The position numbers and the translations under genes were made by a program. A stretch of 64,000 nt of DNA from a bacterium (lineage in GTDB: Bacteria; Myxococcota; UBA727; JAUIJE01), in NCBI GenBank assembly GCA_030431455.1, contig JAUIJE010000013.1, positions 62,001 to 126,000 on the forward strand, given 5' to 3'. This document shows, one piece after another, positions 31,774-40,359 of the stretch; within the stretch, counting starts at the first letter, position 1, and every line of letters starts with the position of its first letter. Under the pieces are notes generated by a model. That model saw nothing but the letters and a program-made list of their open reading frames with translations. It ran no database searches and had not been told where the DNA came from.

Positions 31774-32712
31774 TCACGGTCGTGGCACACTGTGAGGGAC
31801 GTGTGGGACGTGCTCAACGTCGTCGAGCTCGAGGTCAAACGCCACCCGGCCCCGGGTCAAACTCAACCGCAGGGGAAGCCGGTCCCGGTCGTCCGAGATC
31901 CAGGCGTAGATCGCGAGGTCGTTTTCCTCCCGGGGGCGTGGGTCCCGGATCGCGATCTTGTACGCCCACCGCTCGTCGTAATCGACGTCCACCTCTTCCC
32001 GGGCCACGACCTCCGCGCGCAGCGACCCGGGGTTGTCGACGAAATGCAGGGCCGGACACACCACCATGCCCACCGCGAGCTCTAAGGTCCGGGCCGCGTA
32101 GACCACGCTCAACCAATCCTGCAGCCCAGGTTGGCTTTTGTAGGCCAGGGCCTTGCGCTCCTCGACCGGTTCGCCCCCGCGCTCGTGGTGCACCCAATGG
32201 TTCTGGACGTCCACCCGCCCGGGGGCGGAGAACACCACCCCGCTCTCCCCAAAAAAATCGAACTCCGGGGTCCGCGCGGACATGCGCCAGGCGGTGCGCG
32301 CGGGGGCCAAAGTCGCGGGGTCGACCCACGAGCGCATGTCGCCGTCGAACGCGGCCACCAACCGGATGGTCCAATCCGACGCCACCTGCGCGGACAGCGG
32401 CCACATCCCCTGCCCGTCGACGAGCACCGGCGCGCCCACCTCGGTGCGGACCTCGGCGATGTCGAGACCGAGCACATCGGCCTCGAACACCAACCGCTCC
32501 CCCGGGGCGAACGGCACCGGCCGCCGGGCCGGTCGCTGGCAGTGCGCGGCCACCGGGGGTTGGCGCACCGGTGCGCTCGCCCCGGCCCCGGCGGGGGGCT
32601 CGGGCATGCGCAGGGGGCCCTCGAGGCGCGGCACCGCCCACGCCACCGCGGGGACGGCGAGGACCAGAAGTGCCCAGCGGGCCCGGCGGGGACGTGGCGC
32701 GGTCATGCCCAT
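31774..32712 (-). CDS. DUF3108 exported protein
   Basis: The 312-residue product has an N-terminal signal or anchor (RARWALLVLAVPAVAWA) and a Pro/Ala linker. It then has the DUF3108 pattern: FAPGERLVFEADVLGLDIAEV near residue 85, WTIRLVAAFDGDMRSWVDPATLAP, and YAWISDDRDRLPLRLSLTRG near the C terminus. The family is periplasmic or outer-membrane associated and of unknown function. The start may be either ATG at 32712 or 32706. It overlaps no neighbour; the methyltransferase gene ends 49 bases upstream. Confidence 0.82.
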   Translation of the reverse strand: MGMTAPRPRRARWALLVLAVPAVAWAVPRLEGPLRMPEPPAGAGASAPVRQPPVAAHCQRPARRPVPFAPGERLVFEADVLGLDIAEVRTEVGAPVLVDGQGMWPLSAQVASDWTIRLVAAFDGDMRSWVDPATLAPARTAWRMSARTPEFDFFGESGVVFSAPGRVDVQNHWVHHERGGEPVEERKALAYKSQPGLQDWLSVVYAARTLELAVGMVVCPALHFVDNPGSLRAEVVAREEVDVDYDERWAYKIAIRDPRPREENDLAIYAWISDDRDRLPLRLSLTRGRVAFDLELDDVEHVPHVPHSVPRP

Positions 32713-32761
32713 GAGGCAGCGTACCCGCTCGGGCGGTTCCCCGCCGTCCGCCCGGCGCCGA

Positions 32762-33643
32762 TCAACCGCCCGGGGCCGGCGCCGCGGGGCGCTGGGCCAG
32801 GGTGTAGCGCGCGAACAGGGCGGTGAGATCCATGTCCGCGTCCCACCCCAAGGTCTTGGCCAGGGCGCGGATCGGCTCGTCGTCGGAGACATCGAACGCG
32901 TGCACGGTCAGGCCCGCGGCCGCGAACGCCTCGGGAGCAAACGGGCTCGTGCCGTCGGCCCACGGGATGTACGCCTCGCCGGGGGGCGCTTGGGCGGGGA
33001 AGAGGTTGTAGATCAAAAACCACCCCCCCGGCCGCAACAGGGCGTGCACCTTCTGCAAGAACGCGACGTCGTCGTGCCCGAGGTCAATGTAGCTGGTCTT
33101 GCCCTCGGGGGGCACGCGGGGGTGAATGTACCCCTTCTTGAGCACGTTCTTGCTCATCACCAGATCAAATGTGCCAAGCGCCGCGGGGGACAGGCCCTCG
33201 TCCACGAACAGCCGCCCGTGGTGCAGGGTCACCGCCCCCCCCGCGGGCCGCGGGCCGACGTGGTCGGCGTAGAGCACGGGCAGGATGGGGTCGACCTCCA
33301 CCCCGTGCACGTCGTGGCCCAAGGACGAGAGCATGGCCAGGTGGCCGAGGTAGCCATACCCGAAATCGAGGATCCGTCCCGGTGCAGTCACATCGTAGCC
33401 GGCGGCGTCGAGCACCTCGAGGGGGCGGGCGTAGGAGAGCGGCGAGCCGTACTTGGTGGTGAAGAAGTACTCCGCGTCGTAGGGCTTCGCCCCCGCCGCG
33501 TCCGGCGCGGTGCGCACGCACGGCCCGTCGTCGGGGCACGCGATGTACACCGTGGCCGGGTCGGGCAGCGCCGCGGTGGCGTCGAGGAAGGCGTGCACGC
33601 CCGGGGCGACCTGGGGCTTGAGCGCCGCGCCCTCGGCCTGCAT
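32762..33643 (-). CDS. Class I SAM-dependent methyltransferase
   Basis: This segment of 293 residues contains a seven-strand methyltransferase fold: motif I RILDFGYGYLGHLAMLSSLG with the glycine-rich loop, the acidic VEVDP at strand 2, FDLVMSKNVLKKGYIHP at motif II/IV and LLRPGGWFLIYN at motif III. The ATG at 33643 is an internal start. A lipoprotein signal lies just upstream in another frame (33644-33816), and a single missing G in the GGG at about 33650 would join the two. The true product may be a secreted lipoprotein methyltransferase of about 351 residues. The substrate is unknown. Confidence 0.8.
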   Translation of the reverse strand: MQAEGAALKPQVAPGVHAFLDATAALPDPATVYIACPDDGPCVRTAPDAAGAKPYDAEYFFTTKYGSPLSYARPLEVLDAAGYDVTAPGRILDFGYGYLGHLAMLSSLGHDVHGVEVDPILPVLYADHVGPRPAGGAVTLHHGRLFVDEGLSPAALGTFDLVMSKNVLKKGYIHPRVPPEGKTSYIDLGHDDVAFLQKVHALLRPGGWFLIYNLFPAQAPPGEAYIPWADGTSPFAPEAFAAAGLTVHAFDVSDDEPIRALAKTLGWDADMDLTALFARYTLAQRPAAPAPGG

Positions 33644-33816
33644 CCGGTCCCGCGGGCGACGGCCTCCCCCGGGGGGACGGCCTCGGTCGCGTGTGCCCCG
33701 TCGACGGCGCGGTCGGCGGGGGCCTCGTCGTCGACGACCGGGGAGGAGGCGCAGGCCGCGGCCAGCGCCGCGACGAGCACCACGACGAACCGGGGGCGGG
33801 CCGGGCTCACCACCAT
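33644..33816 (-). pseudogene. Lipoprotein signal segment in a different frame from the methyltransferase
   Basis: The ATG at 33816 opens MVVSPARPRFVVVLVAALAAAC, a textbook lipoprotein signal with Cys22, then a short acidic linker to GEAVARG. The frame then runs into non-family sequence while the adjacent frame begins the methyltransferase. Adding one G in the GGG run at about 33650 restores a continuous protein. The ATG overlaps the end of the kelch lipoprotein gene (stop at 33807). Confidence 0.6.
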
Positions 33817-34985
33817 GTCAGCGCCTCGGACGACGCGTTCAAGGTCCAGAGGTCGGGCACGATGTCGAGCATGTCGTAGCCGTACATCAACGTGCCGATT
33901 TCGCCCCACCCACCGGGGAGGGCGCGGCTGAAGCTGCGGGCCAAGGGGGCGGGATCGAGGTCGACCGCGGTGAAGGTGTTGTCGGCGAGGTCGAAGGTCC
34001 AGAGGTCATCGAGGGGCTCGCCGAAGTTGTTGCCGAACCCGAAGTAGAAATGTGACTGGTCGGGGGCGACCCGAACCCAAGGCACCCGTCGGCCGGTGGG
34101 TTCTTGTGCGTTGGGGGACAGCTCGACCCACTTGTTGTTGGCGGGATTGAACGACCACACGTCGCTGCGGAAATCATTCTGCGCCGACGCCGCCCCCCCG
34201 GCCACGATCAAGCGGTCGGACAGCGCGAAGAGCTCGGCGTCGTACCGGGCCGACGGGGGATCCACGTCTTCGATCTCGGTCCAGGTGTCGTCGCTGAAGT
34301 CATAGGTCCAAAGCCGGTTGCTCGAGCCCCCCGCGGACGCCCCGCCGAACTTGTAGACCTTCCCGTCGCCCGGGTAGTAGGCCATCGAACAGCCGAGCCC
34401 CGGGCCCGAGCCGAACGGGGTGCTGATCGTCCAGCTGTTGTCGTCGAGGTCGAACACCCAGGTGGTGCTCCCCATCAACGCGCCCAAGTCGCGTCCGCCA
34501 TACAGCAACACTTTGTTGTACTCGGGGTGATAGGCGGCGCAACCGCAGTAGCGTGGCTCCGGCGAGCTGCCGATGGCCGGCGTGACCTCGGTGAACCCCG
34601 GCGGATCTTGGTTGGCGTCAAACAGGTACGTGTGGCCGAGCACGCTGCCGCCACCGAACGCCCCGACGTCGATGCCGCCGAACACAAACGCCCGGCCGTC
34701 GCCGAGGTCGGCGGAGATGTGGGCCCACTGGGCGTCCATGATGCCGTCGGGCGGATCGAACGATTCCCAGCCCAGGTCCTGTTCTGGAATCTCTTGGGCA
34801 TCCGGCGGTCCCGCGTCCACCCCGTCGCCGGCGTCGTCCCCGCCCGCGTCCGCGCCGTCGCCCGCGTCGGCCGCGGCCGCGTGGGGGGCGCCCGCGTCGG
34901 GGCCCGCATCCTCAGGACCGGGGCCGGGGCAGGCGGTGAGCACCACAGGACACGCCGACAACAACAAACACAGCACACGGGTCAT
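33807..34985 (-). CDS. Kelch-repeat lipoprotein
   Basis: The 392-residue product starts at the ATG at 34985 with GGGAG upstream. The signal ends in VVLTAC and is followed by a 50-residue Asp/Ala/Gly linker. The rest holds at least five kelch blades of about 50 residues: RAFVFGGIDVG, KVLLYGGRDLG, KVYKFGGASAG, DRLIVAGGAAS and HFYFGFGNNFG, each followed by LWTYDF- or VWSFN-type strands. It is predicted to be a surface-anchored beta-propeller. The ligand is unknown. The downstream methyltransferase start overlaps its end, so they are probably co-transcribed. Confidence 0.9.
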   Translation of the reverse strand: MTRVLCLLLSACPVVLTACPGPGPEDAGPDAGAPHAAAADAGDGADAGGDDAGDGVDAGPPDAQEIPEQDLGWESFDPPDGIMDAQWAHISADLGDGRAFVFGGIDVGAFGGGSVLGHTYLFDANQDPPGFTEVTPAIGSSPEPRYCGCAAYHPEYNKVLLYGGRDLGALMGSTTWVFDLDDNSWTISTPFGSGPGLGCSMAYYPGDGKVYKFGGASAGGSSNRLWTYDFSDDTWTEIEDVDPPSARYDAELFALSDRLIVAGGAASAQNDFRSDVWSFNPANNKWVELSPNAQEPTGRRVPWVRVAPDQSHFYFGFGNNFGEPLDDLWTFDLADNTFTAVDLDPAPLARSFSRALPGGWGEIGTLMYGYDMLDIVPDLWTLNASSEALTWW

Positions 34986-35069
34986 ACGCACAACACTCCC
35001 TTGTCGATCGGTTGTGGGGGCCGGAACTGCAAATGACGCGCCCAGTCCTCCTGAGCGCCAAAAGTCCTT

Positions 35070-35098
35070 TTTATTCGAAGGGTTACATGTAGCGTCAA
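35070..35098 (-). promoter_or_regulatory. Sigma-70-like promoter for the kelch gene
   Basis: On the minus strand TTGACG (35098-35093) and AATAAA (35075-35070) are 17 bases apart in a locally AT-rich stretch. A transcript would start near 35063, about 78 bases before the kelch ATG. Confidence 0.45.
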
Positions 35099-35223
35099 GA
35101 GGGCGATCGGCGCCGGTGTGCGTGTCGCGCACAGGTGTACACACGTGCGCGCCGCGCGCGCGGGAATGGCCGCGGCCGGCCGAGGCTTCAGCCCCACCGG
35201 TGGATGTGCGAACGGGAGGCATC

Positions 35224-36225
35224 ATGAACCAGCCAAAAACCCTCGTCGCCCGGTCCCTGTTGTGTGCGCTGACATTGGCGGCCGCGCTGGGGTGTCAGGA
35301 CAGAACCGTCCCGGCGACGCCCGCCGCGCCCCCGACCGCCGCCCCGCTGTTTGTATTTGGGAGCAGCGCGCCCCTCAACCTGCACGAACGCGTGTTGCTC
35401 GCGGCCACCGCCCGCTTTCCGCCCCCCGCGGGCAGCGCAAGGGACTTCCCCCCGGCCGCGCTCGACGCCGCCTGGGACACGGCGGTGCGCGGGTACGCCC
35501 GCGCGTTCGGCTCGATGTTTTCCCCCGCGGCCACCGCCGCGCAGCGGGGGCTGTCACGCGCCGACGCCGCGCGCTTTTGCGCCCCCGACCCGACCCCGGT
35601 GGTGCCCCATGCGGTGTGTGCCTTGTGGCCGGCGTACCAGCGTGACCAGTGGGCGAAGGACGACGCCAAGAACAAGGCGTTCATCGACCGGCTGCAAAAG
35701 ACCCGCCCCGAACTGTGGCAAGCCATCGCCGACGACCTCGTCCGGCTCTATGGCATGCCGTGGCCGAAGCACCCCCTGCGGGTCGAGGTCGCGGCCGAGG
35801 TCGGGGGACCGGGCGCGGCTTACACCACCGACGCGGGGTATGTGACATTGGCAAGCACGGACGCGCGACACCAAGGGGATGCCGGGCTCGAGATCTTGTT
35901 CCACGAGGCGTCCCACTTGATGTTTGCCGAGGTGGAAAAGGCCCTGGCCGCGGCGGGGGAAAAGACCGGGCGTCCGGTGCCCGACGCGCTCTGGCACGCG
36001 TTGCTCTTCTACGGCACCGGCCGGGTGGTGCAAAAACACATCGGTCCCGGCTACACGACCTACGCCGAGGCCCAGGGGCTGTACACGCGGGGCGGCTTCG
36101 ACGGCTTTGCCCCCGCCCTCGACGCCCACTGGCGTCCCTACCTGGACGGGGAAGTCACATTGGACACGGCCCTGGCCGGCGTGCTCACCGCCTTGCCCCC
36201 CGACGACCGCGGGGTCGACCCGTAG
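35224..36225 (+). CDS. HExxH-containing lipoprotein (putative zinc protease)
   Basis: The 333-residue product starts at the ATG at 35224. The signal peptide ends in LAAALGC (Cys24) and a Pro/Ala/Thr linker follows. The body has the zincin signature HEASH at 227-231 inside LEILFHEASHLMF, which fits a zinc-binding helix with its catalytic Glu228. No third ligand is obvious from sequence, and I do not recognise the family. It is probably an envelope-anchored peptidase. It is divergent from the kelch operon with 238 bases between. Confidence 0.8.
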   Translation: MNQPKTLVARSLLCALTLAAALGCQDRTVPATPAAPPTAAPLFVFGSSAPLNLHERVLLAATARFPPPAGSARDFPPAALDAAWDTAVRGYARAFGSMFSPAATAAQRGLSRADAARFCAPDPTPVVPHAVCALWPAYQRDQWAKDDAKNKAFIDRLQKTRPELWQAIADDLVRLYGMPWPKHPLRVEVAAEVGGPGAAYTTDAGYVTLASTDARHQGDAGLEILFHEASHLMFAEVEKALAAAGEKTGRPVPDALWHALLFYGTGRVVQKHIGPGYTTYAEAQGLYTRGGFDGFAPALDAHWRPYLDGEVTLDTALAGVLTALPPDDRGVDP

Positions 36226-36230
36226 CCCCG

Positions 36231-37208
36231 TCAGGGCAGCGCGTCGTCGAGACCGAGCAGCTCCACCAGTTCGGTGAACGCGGCGCGGTAGTTCGCCTCG
36301 TCGTCGTCATCCCACGGGCGGATGCCGGCCTCGAGCTGCTCGTCGGTGATGTCCTCGGGCGACAGGCGATCGTTTTTGCGGGTGAAAATGTGGTGTTCGC
36401 TTTGGTACTCGGACAAGACCACCGGTTCGGTGGTTTCAAAACCGTCGAGGATGACGTCCGCGCTGACCTCCGCCACCGTGGTCTCGTCGCTGGCGCGGAG
36501 AATGCGTGCGTGCATGCCGTCGGGCCAGGCAAGGCCTGCCTCGACCGCGGGCCGGGCGAGGTTGATGCAGTCCACGAGGTCGACAAACACCGTCCACGGG
36601 CGGTTGTGGTAGTAGTGCCGCATCTCGTCCTCGGTGGAGGCGGAGGGGAGATTGCCGATGGCGGGGCCGACGATGCGGGCTTGGTAGAGCAGCTCGTTCT
36701 GCGGGGCCAAAAACGGCGCGACCATGACGAGATTGCGCAGGGGGGTGAAATCGTCGAACCGACCCTCGGCCTGGTGGATGAACGTCAGGGGACAGCCGGT
36801 GGATGAACAGAAGATGGAGATGTTCTCGTAGCCGAGGGCATCGAGGGCCGCGTATTCGTCGAGGATCGGCGCGCCCCAATCGGGGTGGTGCGTCTCGACC
36901 CAGGCCTCGGTGCTCCGGCCGTGTCCGCCGAGCACCACCAAGGACACCAGGGCCCCGCGCGCCTCGGCGTACTCGCGAAACTCGACCCACTCGTAGCTCG
37001 AGGCCTGAAAACCGTGGGCGGTGATCACCACTGGACGTTGCCGGTCGGCGTTGGTGGGCGAGGGGAGGCGCGCCGAGAGCAGGTAGGCATCTGGGTCCAC
37101 CAGGGCCGGGTCCAATGTATCTGGACTGTCCATGGCATCATCCCGCTCCGGCACCGGCAAGCCGCAGCCGAGGCCCAAGGTCAGCAACCACACCGGCATC
37201 CATCGCAT
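36231..37208 (-). CDS. Alpha/beta hydrolase lipoprotein
   Basis: The 325-residue product has a signal ending in LTLGLGC (Cys14) and a short acidic linker. The fold has VVITAHGFQASSYEW (oxyanion), VLGGHGRSTEAW, nucleophile Ser in IFCSSTGCP (an unusual Cys-flanked elbow, C-S-S-T-G) and a C-terminal acidic region. It appears to be an envelope-anchored lipase or esterase. It converges with the HExxH gene (5 bases between stops) and lies 25 bases downstream of another hydrolase on the same strand. Confidence 0.82.
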   Translation of the reverse strand: MRWMPVWLLTLGLGCGLPVPERDDAMDSPDTLDPALVDPDAYLLSARLPSPTNADRQRPVVITAHGFQASSYEWVEFREYAEARGALVSLVVLGGHGRSTEAWVETHHPDWGAPILDEYAALDALGYENISIFCSSTGCPLTFIHQAEGRFDDFTPLRNLVMVAPFLAPQNELLYQARIVGPAIGNLPSASTEDEMRHYYHNRPWTVFVDLVDCINLARPAVEAGLAWPDGMHARILRASDETTVAEVSADVILDGFETTEPVVLSEYQSEHHIFTRKNDRLSPEDITDEQLEAGIRPWDDDDEANYRAAFTELVELLGLDDALP

Positions 37209-37233
37209 CGGTCCCCCGGGGAAGAAGGCCACG

Positions 37234-38727
37234 CTACAGGGCGAAATCGTAGTGTATCGCGAACGTCGCCGGCCCACCGGCCGCCTGTTCACAGCTGGCG
37301 GTGCAGGTCGCGTCCCCGCAGGGGAACGTCGCGTCCTCCTGCACCGTCTTGGCCGCCACCGCCGCGCGCAGGTTCGCTTCGATCGCGAGGGGCTTGTCGG
37401 TCCCGTCGTCGCTGCGTTCGCGCAGGCCGGTGAGCGCGTCGAGCGCGCCCTGGGCCTCGTCGAGGCGGGTGGCGGGACAAGCCTTGTGCCCGGGGGCGCG
37501 GATTTCGATCGCGTCGTGCAGGTGCACACATCCGCCGCGGGTGCGCGTGACCTGGCGGCCGTCGGGGAGGGTCACGGTCTCGGTGATCTCCCGGCCGCGG
37601 CGAGACCAGGTGTGCGGGCCGGGGTTGTTCCCGAGGGTGGGCGGGAGCACAAAGTGGTCGAGGGTGCAGTCGGGCTCGAGCGCGCGGGACAAAAACGCCC
37701 GGGTCTCGGCCACGAACTTGTCCGGCGCCTCGAGATACACGAAGTGGCCAGCGCCGGGGAAGGTGACCACGGGGGCGCCCCACACCGCGGCGTTGTCCTC
37801 GTGCGCGGGGGCCCCGATCACCTCACTGCGCGCCCCGCGAAACTCGATGGCGGCGTCGAGGGCCACGCGCACGTTGCGCGGGGCGGCGGACAGGCCGCCC
37901 TCGTCGGTGTAGGCCGCGACCAGGGCCCCGCGGGTGCACGGCAACAGCCGGCTCTCGGCGTCCCACGCCTCCATGCGGTCCTGGGCCGCGGGGGTGGCGT
38001 AGTGGAGGCGCGCTTGCACCGGCAGGCGCCCAATGAGGCTGTACGCGTCCGCGAGCCGGACCATGGCCGGCCGGGCGTCGGCCGCGAGCGCCGCGAGCTT
38101 GGCGTCGTCCCAGCCCTGGGCCAGCGCGGACTGGGCGAGGGTCGTGACCTGGTGGCCGAGGGCGAGCTCGAGATTGGCCGCGGTGTCGACGAGAATCAGA
38201 CGGTCCACATGACGGGGAAACGCGGCCTTGTATTGGACGGCGACGACCCCGCCGTAGCTGTGGCCCATGACGTGCCAGGCCTCGACGCCGACGTGCCCGC
38301 GGAGGGCCTCCAGATCGTCGAGGGTGGGGGCGAGACCGAGCGCGGCTTTGGCCCCCAATTGGTGCGAACGGCCCGCGCCTCGTTGGTCGACGTAGACCAT
38401 GCGCAGGTGGGCCTCGAGCTCGGCCCCGACGGCCCGTCGAAATGAATGGGCATTGTAGCCGGGGCCCCCGTGCAAAAAGAGCACCGCGGGCGCGTCGGCG
38501 GGACCGGCCACGTCATACCAGAGCTTCGTGCCGTCCGGGCGGACCAGGAAGCGGCCGCCGAAGGCGAGCAGGTCGTCGCGACAGGTCGAGGGCGCCGCGT
38601 CGGCGACGGGGGCGGTCGAGGCAGCGGCGGACGACGACGGGGGAGCGGGCGCGAGGGGGGCTTGCTCGGTGCGACAGCCGACGACGAACAACAGCGCCAG
38701 GACCGGGGCGGTCTTGGTTGACATCAT
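37234..38727 (-). CDS. Exported alpha/beta hydrolase (proline iminopeptidase-like)
   Basis: The 497-residue product has tandem ATG codons with AGGAGG upstream; 38727 is used. The signal (VLALLFVVGC) marks a lipoprotein and is followed by a Ser/Ala/Pro linker. The enzyme domain has AVLFLHGGPGYNAHSF, YVDQRGAGRSH, nucleophile Ser in VMGHSYGG and His in GAGHFVYLE, as in S33 peptidases. After about residue 340, an extra C-terminal domain of some 130 residues carries several cysteines (CGDATCTASCEQ) and matches nothing I recognise. It probably releases N-terminal residues from peptides or hydrolyses esters outside the cytoplasm. Confidence 0.85.
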   Translation of the reverse strand: MMSTKTAPVLALLFVVGCRTEQAPLAPAPPSSSAAASTAPVADAAPSTCRDDLLAFGGRFLVRPDGTKLWYDVAGPADAPAVLFLHGGPGYNAHSFRRAVGAELEAHLRMVYVDQRGAGRSHQLGAKAALGLAPTLDDLEALRGHVGVEAWHVMGHSYGGVVAVQYKAAFPRHVDRLILVDTAANLELALGHQVTTLAQSALAQGWDDAKLAALAADARPAMVRLADAYSLIGRLPVQARLHYATPAAQDRMEAWDAESRLLPCTRGALVAAYTDEGGLSAAPRNVRVALDAAIEFRGARSEVIGAPAHEDNAAVWGAPVVTFPGAGHFVYLEAPDKFVAETRAFLSRALEPDCTLDHFVLPPTLGNNPGPHTWSRRGREITETVTLPDGRQVTRTRGGCVHLHDAIEIRAPGHKACPATRLDEAQGALDALTGLRERSDDGTDKPLAIEANLRAAVAAKTVQEDATFPCGDATCTASCEQAAGGPATFAIHYDFAL

Positions 38728-38880
38728 GTGCCACCTCCTGTGCGGGTGTACCACAACCAAGCGCGGACCCCGGCGGGGGACCAAGAACAGTGCAAGGTCA
38801 GGGACCTGCCCGCGCTTGCTCAGGCGATGCCCCGGCTTGCGACGAGGGGGGCACGCAAATGTCACCCGCTTGTTGCCCAA

Positions 38881-38900
38881 TGAAATTGTCTGCGATTTCA
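38881..38900. promoter_or_regulatory. Inverted repeat upstream of the TonB locus
   Basis: TGAAATTG and CGATTTCA are 8-base arms that pair except for one T-G position, around TCTG, in a locally AT-rich stretch 102 bases before the beta-helix lipoprotein ATG. It has operator geometry but does not match a standard Fur or Zur box. Confidence 0.5.
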
Positions 38901-39001
38901 GCGGCGTTCGCTTGTCGATCGAGACTGTCTCGGACCCGTCATCCACCTGTCACCCAGTGTGCGCACAAAGCCCCCAACGGTTTTTCTTCAGGAGCTTTCT
39001 C

Positions 39002-40321
39002 ATGCGCATTCTTTCCTCTGTTGTTTCGCTCAGCCTTCTTTCCCTGGCGGTGGCCTGCGACGGCACCTCCGGCATGACCGAACCCGAGCCCTCGGGCGAG
39101 CTGCCCTACGAGTGCGAAGACACCTTCTGCGTGCTCAGCGGCGAAGTCCTCGAGGACGTGACCCTCACCAACGACGTGGACTGGCTGCTCCGGGGCGGTG
39201 TGTTCATCGGCGACGACGACAACGAAGTCACGCTCACCGTCGAGCCCGGCACCCAAATCTTTGGCGAGACCAGCACCCGCGGCATGCTCGTGGTGCGCCG
39301 GGGGAGCAAGCTGATGGCCGAAGGCACCAGCGACGCGCCCATCGTGTTCACCTCGTCGCAAGAGCCCGGCTCCCGCGCCCGCGGCGACTGGGGCGGGGTG
39401 GTGCTCAACGGCCGCGCCCCCGTCAACGGCTGCGACACCGGCGTGTGTGAGTCCATCGGTGAAGGCGATACCGGCGTGTACGGCGGCGACGACGAAGACG
39501 ACAACAGCGGGGTGATGAAGTACGTCCGCATCGAGTACGCGGGCGCGCTCATCAGCCCCGACAACGAACTCAACGGCCTCGGCTTCCAAGGCGTCGGCCG
39601 CGCCACCACCATCGACTACGTGCAAGTGCACATGGCCAAAGACGACTGCGTCGAGTTCTTCGGTGGCACCGCGGAGGCCAAGCACATCCTCTGCACCGGC
39701 ACCGCCGACGACAACCTCGACTGGACCGACGGCTGGCGCGGCAAGCTGCAGTTCTTCATCGCGCAGCAGTACGACGACGCGGGCGACAACGGCATCGAAG
39801 CGGACAACAACGGCGAAGACAACAACTCGAGCCCGCGCAGCTACCCGACCTTGAGCAACCTCACCCTCATCGGCGTGCCCGGCTCCGACACCAGCGACAT
39901 CGGCGCCCTCCTCCGCGAAGGCACCGCGGCGCAGATCAACAACATGGTGGTGCAAGGCTTCGGCGAGTCCTGCCTCGACATCGACCACGACGCCACCTTC
40001 ACCCAAGCGGAAAACGGCGACCTCACCATCCAAAACTCCATCTTCGACTGCGTCACCCCCTTCGGCACCGACGCGGAAGACCCCATGGACGTCGGTGACT
40101 TCGTCATGACCACCAACGAAGGCAACCTCAACACCGACCCGGTGCTGAAAAACGCGTTCGCCACCGGCATGGACCGCGACTTCGCCCCGTCGAGCGGGTC
40201 CCCCGCCGCCACCGGCGCGTCGATGCCGTCCGGCGGGTTCTTCGACACCGTCGACTACATCGGCGCCATGGACCCGGACGCGGACTGGACCGCGGGCTGG
40301 ACCACCGCCGACCGCAACTGA
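39002..40321 (+). CDS. Right-handed beta-helix lipoprotein of a TonB system
   Basis: The 439-residue product has CAGGAG before the ATG and a lipobox ending SLAVAC (Cys19). It has the features of a family found beside TonB-dependent receptors: VTLTVEPGTQIFGE, GSKLMAEGTSDAPIVFTS, GDWGGVVLNGRAPV, VYGGDDEDDNSGVMKYVRIEYAG, NELNGLGFQGVGRATTIDYVQVH, CVEFFGGTAEAKHIL, DDNLDWTDGWRGKLQFFI. Repeated rungs predict a parallel beta-helix anchored at the outer membrane, likely capturing substrate for the receptor encoded at 45181-48285. That role is inferred from neighbourhood. Confidence 0.88.
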   Translation: MRILSSVVSLSLLSLAVACDGTSGMTEPEPSGELPYECEDTFCVLSGEVLEDVTLTNDVDWLLRGGVFIGDDDNEVTLTVEPGTQIFGETSTRGMLVVRRGSKLMAEGTSDAPIVFTSSQEPGSRARGDWGGVVLNGRAPVNGCDTGVCESIGEGDTGVYGGDDEDDNSGVMKYVRIEYAGALISPDNELNGLGFQGVGRATTIDYVQVHMAKDDCVEFFGGTAEAKHILCTGTADDNLDWTDGWRGKLQFFIAQQYDDAGDNGIEADNNGEDNNSSPRSYPTLSNLTLIGVPGSDTSDIGALLREGTAAQINNMVVQGFGESCLDIDHDATFTQAENGDLTIQNSIFDCVTPFGTDAEDPMDVGDFVMTTNEGNLNTDPVLKNAFATGMDRDFAPSSGSPAATGASMPSGGFFDTVDYIGAMDPDADWTAGWTTADRN

Positions 40322-40359
40322 TGCCCACGCCCGTGACCGGACCTCGAGGAGCCACACAC

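Noticed and set aside
38881-38900. Fur or Zur box upstream of the TonB locus
   Set aside because: The dyad does not match the GATAATGATAATCATTATC-type Fur core or the spacing of known Zur sites, so it is left as an unassigned operator.
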